DNA from: JBCDAP01 sp038747915
GTDB taxonomy: Bacteria > Planctomycetota > Phycisphaerae > Phycisphaerales > UBA1924
DNA length: 17,729 bases
Assembly: GCA_038747915.1 (NCBI GenBank)
Contig: JBCDJJ010000075.1
Coordinates: 1-17,729, forward strand
Direction of reading: 5' to 3'
Positions 1 to 8,051 of the stretch are shown one piece after another; within the stretch, counting starts at the first letter, position 1, and every line of letters begins with the position of its first letter. The translations under genes were made by a program, and so were the position numbers. The notes under the pieces were generated by a model that was not told the origin of the DNA, searched no databases, and was given only the letters and a program-made list of their open reading frames with translations.

Positions 1-2
1 CC

Positions 3-3000
3 GCGGTTCGTGCCACACCCGAGACGAGCAACCTGATGGGCCCCGCTGGGGCCCTGCTGGCTCACGAGGGCATGACGACGCTCGGCGTGGGCTGGTGGGT
101 CGTCGTGCTGGCGGTGGGCGGCGCGCTCGCCCACCTCGCCTGGCGCGGCCCGATCTCTCACCTTGCGCTGCGGCTGCTCGGCGTGGGTGTGATCGCGTGC
201 GCTGCAGCCGCTATGCACGCCCTGGTGCTGCCCAGCCGATCGAGCCTGCCCGAGGGCGGCGGCGGGCTGGTGGGGATCGTCCTGGCCCACGTGTTCGGCG
301 AGCGGTTCGGTGTGGCGGGCACGCTGCTCGTCCTGGCAACCATCGCGGCGATCGGCGCGACCATCGCCTTCGACCGGTGGCTGGTGATCGTGCCCAGGCT
401 GATCTCGGCCGCACTCCGCCGGACGGGCGCCGTCGCAGCGCGGACCGGGCACGCGACGCTCTCCACGGTGAAAGCACGGGCCACCGAGGCGGGCGAACGG
501 TCGCGCGTCGAAGCACGTCGGCGGCGCGGGCTTGGCTCGCTGCTCCGCAGGGCCGCGGCCCGACCGATCGGTGCCAACGACGACGAATCGGAAACGCCAC
601 CGATCAAAAGTCCGCGACGCGATGACTTAGAGGACGAGCCCGTTCGCGTTAGCGCCGCCGAAGAAGATGAGGAGTGGGTGGAGGAGGACGAAGACGCCGA
701 CTGGGTCGACGAGGTCGAGACGCCCGAAGACGCAGACGAGGACGAGGAAGACGACGAACTCTCCGACACCCAGATCCGCGAGAAGATCGACGCACTGCCG
801 GTGTTCTTCGGCGCGTCCGAGGCCGCATCCGCGACCCAGGCCGACCTCGAAGCCCTGCGGGCCGAACGAGCCGCTGAGGACGAGGCGGAGCGGAGCTACG
901 TCTTCCCACCGCTCGACCTCCTCGAAGAGCCCGAGGCCGACTTCAACGAGCGGCTCGAGGCGTACGTCCGCGAGCAGGCCGAGGCACTCGAGCACGCGCT
1001 GCACCAGTACCGCATCAAGGGCGCGGTGACCGGCATCGAGTCGGGCCCGGTGATCACGCTGTACCACGTGAAGCTCGCGCCGGGGACGAAGGTGGCCGCG
1101 GTCGAAGCGGTGGACAAGGACATCGCGCGGGCGCTCAAGGCGGTGAACATCCGGATCGTGCCCAACACCGAGGGGCGCGACACGGTGGGCGTGGAGGTCC
1201 CCAACCAGACCAAGGAGAAGGTGCGTCTCAAGGAGCTCATGACGAGCTCCGACTCGATCGCGAAGATGAAGCTGCCCATGTTCCTGGGCAAGGATGCGTC
1301 GGGCCGCCCGCTCGTGAGCGACCTGGCGAAGCTGCCGCACATGCTGATCGCCGGCACCACGGGCTCGGGCAAGAGCGTGTGCATGAACGCGATCATCATG
1401 GGCTTCCTCTACACGCAGAAACCGACGGATCTCAAGATGGTGCTGGTCGACCCCAAGATGGTCGAGATGAGCCAGTTCAAGGACATCCCGCACCTGCTGT
1501 GCCCGGTGGTGACGGAGATGGGCAAGGCCGCCGCGATCCTCGAGTGGGCGGTGCAGAAGATGGACGAGCGGTACGAGCTGCTCGCCGAGGCCGGGTGCCG
1601 CGACATCAGCTCGTACAACAAGCTCACCTGGGAGGAGCTGCTCGAGATCTTCCAGCCCGACAACGAGCTTCAGGAAGCCAAGATCCCGCGCAAGCTCCCC
1701 TACATGGTGTTCGTGATCGACGAACTCGCCGACCTGATGATGACCAACAAGGAGGTCGAGGGCTCGATCGTCCGGATCGCGCAGAAGGCGCGTGCCGTTG
1801 GCATCCACCTGATCCTCGCTACGCAGCGGCCGCAGGCGAATGTCGTCACCGGTCTCATCAAGTCGAACATGCCCGGGCGGGTCAGCTTCCGCGTGGCCTC
1901 GGGTGTGGACTCCCGCATCGTGCTCGACCAAAAGGGCGGCGAGTTGCTGCTCGGCCAGGGTGACATGCTGATGATCACCCCCCGCAGCTCGCAGGCCATG
2001 CGCGCCCAGGGCACGCTGGTCGACGACGACGAGATCCGTAAGGTCGTCCGCTTCGTCAAGGAGCACGGCACCGCGAGCTACAGCCGCGAACTCGTCACCC
2101 TCAAAGACTCCGGCTTCGATGCGCTCGACGCCGACCCCTACTCCGCCGAGGCCCACGAGCAGAAGATGCGGGAGAGCGCCCAGGAAGACCCGCTCTTCGA
2201 TCGGGCGGTCGAGATCGTGCTCGAGACCCGTCGCGGCTCCGTCTCGCTGCTTCAGCGCCGGTTGGCGATCGGGTACACCCGCGCCAGCCGGCTCATCGAG
2301 ATGATGGGCTTCTGCGGCATCATCGGTCAGCACAAGGGCTCGGTCGCTCGCGAGGTGCTCATGACTCCCGAGCACTGGGAGCAGATCAAGGCCCGAGCCC
2401 AGGCACGGGGTGACGAGGCGGATGCCTCGCTGTTCACAGGTGACGATGACCCCGAGGCGGGCACGGTCGACGAGGACGACATCGTCGCATCCGAACCGGG
2501 CGACCTCGCACTCGACACCGACGATGTGCCGTTCGATGTCGACGAGGACGCGAGCGAGGCCGCGGTTGCGGTGCATGCGCGCAAGGTCGACGGCGCGAGC
2601 GACGAAGCAACGGTCGAGCCGAAGCCCCAGCGTGGTGGGGCTGAGGCAGCAACCGACCACGCCCTATCCTCGGTCGACCAGGGAACGGATACGGCCGAAG
2701 TCGATGACACCGAGGCCGCCGACGAGGAATCATGGGACGAGGACGAGGACGAGGACGAGGACTGGGAGGACGACGCCGAGGTGGCCGACGAGAGCGACGA
2801 CGAGCACGACGAGCACGACGAGCACGACGAAGAAGGCTGGGGCGAGGACGATGTGGAAGAGGGAGACGAGGACGACGACTCCCAAGCGAGCGACGAAGCC
2901 GACGACACGGAGGATGAGGACGAGGATCCGGACGCCGAGCCGGCTGGTGAGCAGGACGACACCGAAGAAGGCACCGACGAGGGTGAGTGGGAGTACGAGT

Positions 3001-3155
3001 ACGTCGACGAAGACGGCAACCCGGTCGACGAAGACGGCAACCCCATCGATGCGGAAGAGGAGTACGACGACGACGAAGCCGACGAAGACGAGGAGTGGGA
3101 AGAGAGCGACGAGCTCGACGAAGAGGCCGTGGAAGACGAAGCCGAACGCGTCTGA
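3..3155 (+). CDS. ftsK: DNA translocase FtsK/SpoIIIE, 5'-truncated, with long acidic C-terminal tail
   Basis: FtsK is a membrane-anchored hexameric ATPase that pumps DNA at the division septum for chromosome dimer resolution and segregation. Residues are numbered from the Met at 36. The frame is open to the window edge, and the first residues (NLMGPAGALLA) match the segment after TM1 of FtsK, so the true start and TM1 lie upstream. About three further membrane segments follow (residues ~15-112), then an acidic linker (~181-245). The motor has Walker A GTTGSGKS at 440-447 and Walker B YMVFVIDE at 556-563. A winged-helix gamma domain (~718-785, DPLFDRAVEIV to REVLMTPEHW) normally reads polar DNA motifs and normally ends the protein. 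Here about 250 more residues follow, almost all Asp/Glu with short repeats. The stop is 12 bp from the convergent neighbour's stop, with no room for a terminator. Family assignment is certain; the tail's function is unknown. Confidence 0.97.
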   Translation, partial: AVRATPETSNLMGPAGALLAHEGMTTLGVGWWVVVLAVGGALAHLAWRGPISHLALRLLGVGVIACAAAAMHALVLPSRSSLPEGGGGLVGIVLAHVFGERFGVAGTLLVLATIAAIGATIAFDRWLVIVPRLISAALRRTGAVAARTGHATLSTVKARATEAGERSRVEARRRRGLGSLLRRAAARPIGANDDESETPPIKSPRRDDLEDEPVRVSAAEEDEEWVEEDEDADWVDEVETPEDADEDEEDDELSDTQIREKIDALPVFFGASEAASATQADLEALRAERAAEDEAERSYVFPPLDLLEEPEADFNERLEAYVREQAEALEHALHQYRIKGAVTGIESGPVITLYHVKLAPGTKVAAVEAVDKDIARALKAVNIRIVPNTEGRDTVGVEVPNQTKEKVRLKELMTSSDSIAKMKLPMFLGKDASGRPLVSDLAKLPHMLIAGTTGSGKSVCMNAIIMGFLYTQKPTDLKMVLVDPKMVEMSQFKDIPHLLCPVVTEMGKAAAILEWAVQKMDERYELLAEAGCRDISSYNKLTWEELLEIFQPDNELQEAKIPRKLPYMVFVIDELADLMMTNKEVEGSIVRIAQKARAVGIHLILATQRPQANVVTGLIKSNMPGRVSFRVASGVDSRIVLDQKGGELLLGQGDMLMITPRSSQAMRAQGTLVDDDEIRKVVRFVKEHGTASYSRELVTLKDSGFDALDADPYSAEAHEQKMRESAQEDPLFDRAVEIVLETRRGSVSLLQRRLAIGYTRASRLIEMMGFCGIIGQHKGSVAREVLMTPEHWEQIKARAQARGDEADASLFTGDDDPEAGTVDEDDIVASEPGDLALDTDDVPFDVDEDASEAAVAVHARKVDGASDEATVEPKPQRGGAEAATDHALSSVDQGTDTAEVDDTEAADEESWDEDEDEDEDWEDDAEVADESDDEHDEHDEHDEEGWGEDDVEEGDEDDDSQASDEADDTEDEDEDPDAEPAGEQDDTEEGTDEGEWEYEYVDEDGNPVDEDGNPIDAEEEYDDDEADEDEEWEESDELDEEAVEDEAERV
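2736..2825 (+). repeat. in-frame short tandem repeats in the ftsK acidic tail
   Basis: Two short tandem arrays lie inside ftsK. GACGAG occurs four times at 2736-2759 (Asp-Glu pairs) and GACGAGCAC three times at 2799-2825 (Asp-Glu-His). Both unit lengths are multiples of three, so slippage would change tail length without breaking the frame. Confidence 0.85.
3003..3043 (+). repeat. 21-bp direct repeat in the ftsK tail, encoding VDEDGNP twice
   Basis: The 20-mer GTCGACGAAGACGGCAACCC occurs at 3003-3022 and again at 3024-3043, a 21-bp period. It encodes VDEDGNP twice, followed by a partial third unit (ID). The identical DNA in both units points to recent duplication or slippage. Confidence 0.9.
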
Positions 3156-3167
3156 ACGATGCGGCGA

Positions 3168-5060
3168 TCAGTCGCAGACGGTGCCGAACGCGACGAGCAC
3201 CGCGACGAAGTCCGCTGTGTTCACTTCGCCATCAAAGTTCACGATGTCGCCCCCGCGGGCGTCACCCGGAAGCGTCTGACTTCCAAAGCCCACCAGCACG
3301 GCGATGAAGTCGTCGGTATCGACATCGAAGTCACCATCGGTATCACCGGGCCGATCGCACGTCGGCTCGACGACCACGCACCGCTCGTTCGGCTGCAGAC
3401 CGTTGATGGCCTGAACGATGCCCGAGGGCCACTCCACGCGGAGCTCGTGCACCGATCCAATATGGTCGCCCAGACCAAAGTGAGCGGTGACCTCGTCGTG
3501 CGACAGGTAGTGGCTCGACGCGTTCACCTCGCGCAGCTGCGGCTGACCGCCATCGGTCGGCGTGAGGATGACACGGGCCCCGAGGCCGAAGGAGTTCGAC
3601 GTGGTGCCGACAAGGTCGACGCGGAGCCAGCCGCCCGCCGCAGCATCGTTGCGGTACATCACCGCGGTACCGGGGTTGTTGACGATGATGAGGTCGAGGT
3701 CACCATCATTCTCGGCATCGAAGGCTGCGAGTCCCTTGCCGGCCTGCACATCGGTGATGCCAAGCGATTGGGCAACCTCGATGAATGCCGTGCCATCGCC
3801 CGGGTTCTCCCAGAGCACATTCGGATCGGTGTGGAAGAGTGTTTCGGGCTGGTCCGAAGCGCCGGTCACACTGAAGCCGTTGGTCATGAAGACGTCCTGG
3901 TCGGCGTCGTTATCGAAGTCAAAGAAAGTGGTCGCCCACCCCCACCAGCCGATGCGGAGGCCGAACACATCGGTCGCGTCCTGGAACCAGGTGCCACCCT
4001 CGACACCGTCGTACTGGTAAAGCCGATTGCCGCTCTTGCCCCAGTTGCACGATGTGGCGGGGTCGGAGCAGTCGAGCACCTCATCGGGTCGAGGGTCCCA
4101 GATGGAGGTCACGAAGACCTCTGGGATCAGGTCGCCGTCGAGGTCGCCGATGGCGCACCCCATGCCGTTCTCATCATCGAAGACCTCTCCAAGGTCGGCG
4201 GCATTCGTGAACGTACCATCACCGTTGTTCCAGAAGAGCATCGTGCCAAGGAAGTCGCCACCGATGAACAGATCCACATCGCCGTCGACATCCAGATCAC
4301 TGAACCGCGGCGAGAAGCGCTTGAGCGTCTGCTCGGTGTTCTCTGCGTTGATCGAGTCGACGAGTTCGACCGCGTCGAGACCGGCAGCGATCGTCACATC
4401 CTCGAAATATCCGGGGGTCTCGCCGCAGAGGTTGCGGAGCAGACGGGCGTGGGTCACGAGAGGCCGAGGATCGTCGGGCAGCTTGTTGCGGTTCGAGGTG
4501 CCCCACTCGGTGACGTAGAGATCCACACATCCGTCGCTGTCGAAATCGCCAGCTGCCGGGCTCGTCCCGAGGTGGCGAGAGGTCGTCTCGACCGCTGCGT
4601 TCCGCGCGACGGCCTCTTCGGTGAACACCGCGTTGCCATCGTTGATGTACAGCAGGAACCGGTAGTCCTGCGCACCCGCGGTGGTAACGTACAGGTCGAG
4701 ATCGCCATCATTATCCGCATCGAACGCGACGCTCCCGATCGTGTTGGTGCGCGGTATGAACCCGGCCGTAACCGAGGTATCAGTGAACGTGCCGTCACCG
4801 TTGTTCAAGTACAACTGGTCCGGCTGGTCGTACCGGGTGAGGAACAGATCGGTGTTCCCATCGCCGTTGAAATCGCCCGGGCTCACACCCCCGCCCATGA
4901 AGTACATGCCGACGATCTCTTGCGTCGGCGGCAGACGAAATTGCGAGCTGATGCCCGAACTCGGTGTCACATCAACAAAGCCGCCGCCGAACCCACCGTC
5001 CGCACCAAGACCAGAGGTGACGCACAGACCAACACCCGCTGCCATCCAACCACAACGCAT
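3168..5060 (-). CDS. Secreted FG-GAP/VCBS repeat protein with ASPIC/UnbV domain and C-terminal dockerin-like module
   Basis: The predicted protein has 630 residues. I chose the start at 5060 rather than the longer frame from 5114 because it gives a short signal peptide (MRCGWMAAGVGLCVTSGLGA) and has AGAGGTG a few bases upstream. About seven FG-GAP/VCBS repeats follow, each with an Asp-rich calcium-loop motif such as DFNGDGNTDLF, FDADNDGDLDLY or FDAENDGDLDLI, consistent with an extracellular beta-propeller. Next is an ASPIC/UnbV domain (WLRVDLVG to LRVEWPSG, CRTAC1-like). The last ~60 residues carry two related motifs (DTDGDFDVDTDDFIAVLVGFG and FDGEVNTADFVAVLVAFG), a dockerin type I-like duplication common on planctomycete exported proteins. 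The likely role is extracellular binding or adhesion; no enzymatic motif is visible. Substrate and partner are unknown. Confidence 0.9.
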   Translation of the reverse strand: MRCGWMAAGVGLCVTSGLGADGGFGGGFVDVTPSSGISSQFRLPPTQEIVGMYFMGGGVSPGDFNGDGNTDLFLTRYDQPDQLYLNNGDGTFTDTSVTAGFIPRTNTIGSVAFDADNDGDLDLYVTTAGAQDYRFLLYINDGNAVFTEEAVARNAAVETTSRHLGTSPAAGDFDSDGCVDLYVTEWGTSNRNKLPDDPRPLVTHARLLRNLCGETPGYFEDVTIAAGLDAVELVDSINAENTEQTLKRFSPRFSDLDVDGDVDLFIGGDFLGTMLFWNNGDGTFTNAADLGEVFDDENGMGCAIGDLDGDLIPEVFVTSIWDPRPDEVLDCSDPATSCNWGKSGNRLYQYDGVEGGTWFQDATDVFGLRIGWWGWATTFFDFDNDADQDVFMTNGFSVTGASDQPETLFHTDPNVLWENPGDGTAFIEVAQSLGITDVQAGKGLAAFDAENDGDLDLIIVNNPGTAVMYRNDAAAGGWLRVDLVGTTSNSFGLGARVILTPTDGGQPQLREVNASSHYLSHDEVTAHFGLGDHIGSVHELRVEWPSGIVQAINGLQPNERCVVVEPTCDRPGDTDGDFDVDTDDFIAVLVGFGSQTLPGDARGGDIVNFDGEVNTADFVAVLVAFGTVCD

Positions 5061-5149
5061 CGAACACCTCTTCTCGATTCTTCCCGCCCGTGTGGATCGG
5101 CCCGAAGCGACCACGCGGGTCGTGTGTGGCCCGGGAATACCTTAGGGCT

Positions 5150-5175
5150 GGCTGGCTCCGAATTAAGGACCAGCC
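5150..5175 (-). terminator. hairpin just downstream of the phosphodiesterase gene, possible terminator
   Basis: GGCTGG (5150-5155) and CCAGCC (5170-5175) pair, and TCC/GGA extends the stem inside, with one bulged base and the loop GAATTAA. It lies 14 bp beyond the minus-strand stop at 5190 and about 90 bp upstream of the next minus-strand start. There is no T-tract on the minus strand, so intrinsic termination is uncertain. The rest of the 5061-5189 gap shows nothing else clear. Confidence 0.35.
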
Positions 5176-5189
5176 CGATGAACATTGTG

Positions 5190-6167
5190 TTACACCGGCC
5201 GGGCTGAATCGTCGACCGGTTCGGCTTCCACCTGCCGCCGCCCGATATCCAGGGACGATGCAGGCACCGACGTCGCTGAGTCGAACTCGGATCCGGCGTC
5301 CGTGGCATCGGGCTCGTTGCTCCACGCCGGGATCGCTGCACGAGTTGGGGTGAGCGCGGGGCGGGCCTGCGGAGCCACCGGCTCGCGGCCCCCTTCGCCG
5401 GCGCGGACGTAGGCGCCGACCGTCTTCGGATCATTCGTGAGCACCGCGTCCACACCGACCCGGACAAGACGGGCCACCTCCTGGGGCTTATCAACCGTCC
5501 AGCTGGCGATCCGCAGCCCCTGCTGCCGCGCCTGAGCGACGAACGCACCATCGATCCGCTTGGAGTGGTGCAGGCTCAGCCACGAACACCCGGCCGACTC
5601 CGCCCGCCAGAAGAGCGACTCGCGCTCGGCCGCGTCCCGCAGCGCCTCGACATCGGTGATGCCACAGATCCACCCGAGCTGCACGCCCTCGATGCCACGC
5701 CGCACAGCTTCGTCGCGCACCGCGGCGAGTGTGTCGAGTTTGAAGCTGCAGATCATGAGCGTCGCAAGACCAGCAGCCTCCGTGCGGCCCGCATCCACGA
5801 GCGCGCGCACAATGTACGGCGCAATCCGCGACTCGCTCTTGAGCTCGAGAAAGGCCCAACGCATCACGGGGATCGCCGCGAGCGCCTGGTCGAGGCTCGG
5901 CACACGCCGACCGACGTACCGCTTGCGTTTCCACCGCCCGACATCGAGCGCCTGAAGCTGAGCGAGCGTACTCCGCTCGACGGGCAGCGACACCCGGGCG
6001 ACCCGGCCCGTGTCACCATCGTGGATCACCGCGAGACGATTGTCCCGCGTGAGATGAATATCGATCTCGACGCCGTCGCACCCTCGCTTCCACGCGCGAC
6101 GGATCGCCGGCACCGTGTTCTCCGGTGCTTCAGCGGACGCGCCGCGATGGGCAATCAAGAGGGGCAT
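5190..6167 (-). CDS. Glycerophosphodiester phosphodiesterase (GDPD family)
   Basis: The enzyme hydrolyses glycerophosphodiesters to sn-glycerol 3-phosphate and an alcohol, in phospholipid turnover. The protein has 325 residues. The GDPD signature is intact: HRG at 7-9, ENT at 16-18, E34 and D36 in VEIDIHLT, and H49-D50, followed by FLELKSE and the terminal TNDP motif. These are the usual metal-binding and general acid/base residues. No signal peptide is visible, suggesting a cytoplasmic, UgpQ-like enzyme rather than a periplasmic GlpQ. An extra ~75 residues rich in Pro, Ala, Glu and Asp follow the catalytic barrel; they look disordered and match no domain I recognise. No strong Shine-Dalgarno precedes the start. 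It lies 56 bp beyond the stop of xthA on the same strand, so co-transcription is possible. Confidence 0.93.
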   Translation of the reverse strand: MPLLIAHRGASAEAPENTVPAIRRAWKRGCDGVEIDIHLTRDNRLAVIHDGDTGRVARVSLPVERSTLAQLQALDVGRWKRKRYVGRRVPSLDQALAAIPVMRWAFLELKSESRIAPYIVRALVDAGRTEAAGLATLMICSFKLDTLAAVRDEAVRRGIEGVQLGWICGITDVEALRDAAERESLFWRAESAGCSWLSLHHSKRIDGAFVAQARQQGLRIASWTVDKPQEVARLVRVGVDAVLTNDPKTVGAYVRAGEGGREPVAPQARPALTPTRAAIPAWSNEPDATDAGSEFDSATSVPASSLDIGRRQVEAEPVDDSARPV

Positions 6168-6223
6168 GGAGCGAGTGGGATCATCATCTCAGGAAGCGCT
6201 GGACGAGAGTGTAGAGCAACCAG

Positions 6224-6991
6224 CTACGAAAACACATACACGACCGGTGCATGGTCGCTCGGCTGCTTGCCCTTCCGCTCATCACGATCGACGCGGGCCT
6301 CGACGCACCGCTCGGCGAGCGCCGGAGTCACCAGCGCGAGGTCGATGCGGAGCCCATCGCCCTTGGGAAACGCTAGTCGGCGATAGTCCCACCAAGTGAA
6401 CACGCCGCCGGCCGGGTGGTGCTCGGCGAACACATCCCGCAGCCCGAGCGCCACCAGTTGTTCGTAGGCGCCGCGGGCATCGGGGTGGCATAAAACCGAT
6501 TCGGCCCACTTCTCGGGCTTGGCCACATCGGCGTCTCGGGGAGCAACGTTGAAGTCTCCGGTGAGCACAAGCCCCGCGTCGAGATCCTCCGTCTCACGGA
6601 GATAACGCTCGAGCGCCGCCATCCACGCGAGTTTGAAGACCCATTTCTCGGCGCCGACTTCGCCACCGTTGGGGAAGTATCCGCAGAGCACGCGCGTGCC
6701 ACCGACCTCCGCGCCGATCAGGCGAGCGTGTGCATCGAGCGACTCATCCCCCAGCCCTGTGCGCACGGCGCTGGGCTCATCACGCGTCAGGATCGCGACG
6801 CCGTTGTACGTCTTCTGCCCGTGAACCGCTGCCCGGTAGCCCGCCTGCTCGATGACATCGTGCGGGAACTCGTCGTTCGAGCACTTGAGCTCCTGCAGGC
6901 ACACGACGTCCGGCGACTCACGCTCCAGGAACGCGATCAACCGCTCGAGGCGGACCTTGATCGAGTTCACATTCCATGTCACGAGCTTCAT
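6224..6991 (-). CDS. xthA: Exodeoxyribonuclease III / AP endonuclease (XthA type)
   Basis: This is a DNA base-excision repair enzyme that cleaves the backbone 5' to abasic sites and removes 3' blocking groups. The protein has 255 residues, close to the usual exonuclease III length. Motifs in order are TWNVNS with N7, CLQELK with E34, GDFNVAP (Asp/Asn catalytic pair), RIDLALVTP and the terminal SDHAPV with H247. N7 and E34 fall at the same positions as in E. coli ExoIII, so it looks catalytically complete. The start follows directly on the family N-terminus (MKLVTWNVNSIKVRLERL). It is transcribed away from a second exonuclease III-family gene across a 79-bp gap, so the two probably share a promoter region. 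No clear Shine-Dalgarno is visible. Confidence 0.95.
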   Translation of the reverse strand: MKLVTWNVNSIKVRLERLIAFLERESPDVVCLQELKCSNDEFPHDVIEQAGYRAAVHGQKTYNGVAILTRDEPSAVRTGLGDESLDAHARLIGAEVGGTRVLCGYFPNGGEVGAEKWVFKLAWMAALERYLRETEDLDAGLVLTGDFNVAPRDADVAKPEKWAESVLCHPDARGAYEQLVALGLRDVFAEHHPAGGVFTWWDYRRLAFPKGDGLRIDLALVTPALAERCVEARVDRDERKGKQPSDHAPVVYVFS

Positions 6992-7028
6992 CGGTCAGAG
7001 CACCCGGCACGAGCCAATCGAACATGGA

Positions 7029-7068
7029 CGACGGGCGACACCCCGTCGCACCGGGGTACCGTACCCGG
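7029..7068 (+). promoter_or_regulatory. two adjacent stem-loops between divergent exonuclease genes, abutting the plus-strand start
   Basis: Hairpin 1 pairs CGACGGG (7029-7035) with CCCGTCG (7042-7048) across a 6-nt loop. Hairpin 2 pairs 7051-7058 with 7062-7068 (GGGTA/TACCC plus an outer CC/GG, one bulged G, triloop CCG). Hairpin 2 ends 2 nt before the ATG at 7071. No Shine-Dalgarno is visible there, and the second stem would sit in the ribosome footprint. DNA binding to the dyads or RNA-level control are both possible; neither is shown. Confidence 0.45.
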
Positions 7069-7070
7069 AC

Positions 7071-7889
7071 ATGCGCCGGCTCCGGGTCACAACGTGGAAC
7101 GTCAACGGCATCCGGGCCGCGGCGCGCAAGGGGCTCGTCGAGCGGATCGATGGGCTGAAGACCGATGTGCTGCTGCTGCAGGAGGTGCGAGCGACACCGG
7201 ATCAGCTCGACCTCGGGCTGCTCGCGGAGCTGGAGTCGCGGTTCGAGCACATCGTCTGGCACCCCGCGGAGAAGCTCGGCTACTCGGGCGTGGCACTGCT
7301 AAGCCGTGTGGAGCCGGCGGAGATCCGGTTCGGCCTCGACCAGCGCAAACGCCGGGGCGCCCACGACGACGAGGGCCGGGTGATCGTGGCCCGGTTTGAG
7401 CTCGAGCGCGGCCCTGTGCGGGTGATGAACATCTACATGCCGAGCGGCTCCTCGGGCGAGCACCGGCAGGCGATCAAAGATGTGTGGCTCGAGCGCACTG
7501 AACCGCTCTTCCGCTCGCTCGCCCGCTCGCCGATCGCCACCCTCGTGTGCGGCGACATCAACACAGCGCACGACGAACGGGACATCTTCCACGCCAAGAG
7601 CAACCGCAACTCATCCGGGTTCCTCCCCCACGAGCGGGCCTGGTACGGACGACTGCTCGAACAAGGGTGGCGCGACACGCTCCGCGAGTCCGCCGGCGAT
7701 GTGCCCGGGCCGTACACCTGGTGGAGCATGCGGGGGCAGGCGATGAAACTCGACCGCGGGTGGCGGATCGATCATGTGTTCGCCAATGCCCGTGCTGCCA
7801 CCCTCGTGGAGTCGACCGTGGTCGATCGTGAGGCCGCGATCGGGTGCTCGGATCACGCGCCGGTAACCACAACGGTGCGCATGGCATAG
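7071..7889 (+). CDS. Second exonuclease III-family AP endonuclease/exonuclease
   Basis: This 272-residue protein belongs to the exonuclease-endonuclease-phosphatase superfamily, ExoIII branch. Motifs are TTWNVNGIR with N10, LLLQEVRA with E38, VCGDINTAHDERD, WRIDHVFAN and GCSDHAPV with H262, so the catalytic set is complete. I chose the ATG at 7071 because it gives the family N-terminus; an in-frame ATG at 6852 would extend into the antisense of xthA. It differs strongly from its divergent neighbour: the DIFHAKSNRNSSGFLPHERAW stretch resembles the ExoA/Ape1-like branch, while the neighbour is XthA-like. The two may split AP-site cleavage and 3' processing, but that is inference. The start lacks a Shine-Dalgarno and is preceded by two stem-loops. 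Confidence 0.93.
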   Translation: MRRLRVTTWNVNGIRAAARKGLVERIDGLKTDVLLLQEVRATPDQLDLGLLAELESRFEHIVWHPAEKLGYSGVALLSRVEPAEIRFGLDQRKRRGAHDDEGRVIVARFELERGPVRVMNIYMPSGSSGEHRQAIKDVWLERTEPLFRSLARSPIATLVCGDINTAHDERDIFHAKSNRNSSGFLPHERAWYGRLLEQGWRDTLRESAGDVPGPYTWWSMRGQAMKLDRGWRIDHVFANARAATLVESTVVDREAAIGCSDHAPVTTTVRMA

Positions 7890-7932
7890 GGCCATCAAAG
7901 CCGCCCAAAGGATCGTATGGAATCCCGGCCCC

Positions 7933-8019
7933 GGTGATGCCGTGGTCTGAGCGAAGCGAAGGCCACGACGATGCGGGGTTCGGCATCACTCCCGTGGCCT
8001 TGGGATGCCTGGAGCATCC
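7933..8019. other. structured intergenic region with competing hairpins between convergent genes
   Basis: This fills most of the 162-bp gap between the convergent stops at 7889 and 8052. GTGATGCCG (7934-7942) is complementary to CGGCATCAC (7981-7989). Inside it, CGTGGTCT (7941-7948) can pair with AGGCCACG (7960-7967) using one G-U pair. AGGCCACG is also perfectly complementary to CGTGGCCT (7993-8000), so these foldings exclude each other. A separate perfect hairpin, GGATGC-ctgga-GCATCC, lies at 8003-8019. A bidirectional terminator or a repeated palindromic element is the likely explanation. No T-tract and no ORF with family features is present. Confidence 0.5.
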
Positions 8020-8051
8020 TCCAGATCACAGCACCGATCGCGCATGAAGAT

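Noticed and set aside
627..2660. 677-codon minus-strand ORF antisense to ftsK
   Set aside because: It is the shadow of the conserved FtsK motor and acidic linker, His/Leu/Asp-rich without domain motifs.
2327..3046. Ser-rich minus-strand ORF opposite the ftsK tail
   Set aside because: Poly-Ser is the antisense product of GAC/GAG-rich acidic codons, not a separate protein.
3159..5207. 682-codon plus-strand ORF covering the whole FG-GAP gene in antisense
   Set aside because: The minus strand encodes a signal peptide, regular FG-GAP repeats, ASPIC/UnbV and dockerin-like motifs. The plus frame has none and is open because of GC-rich codon bias.
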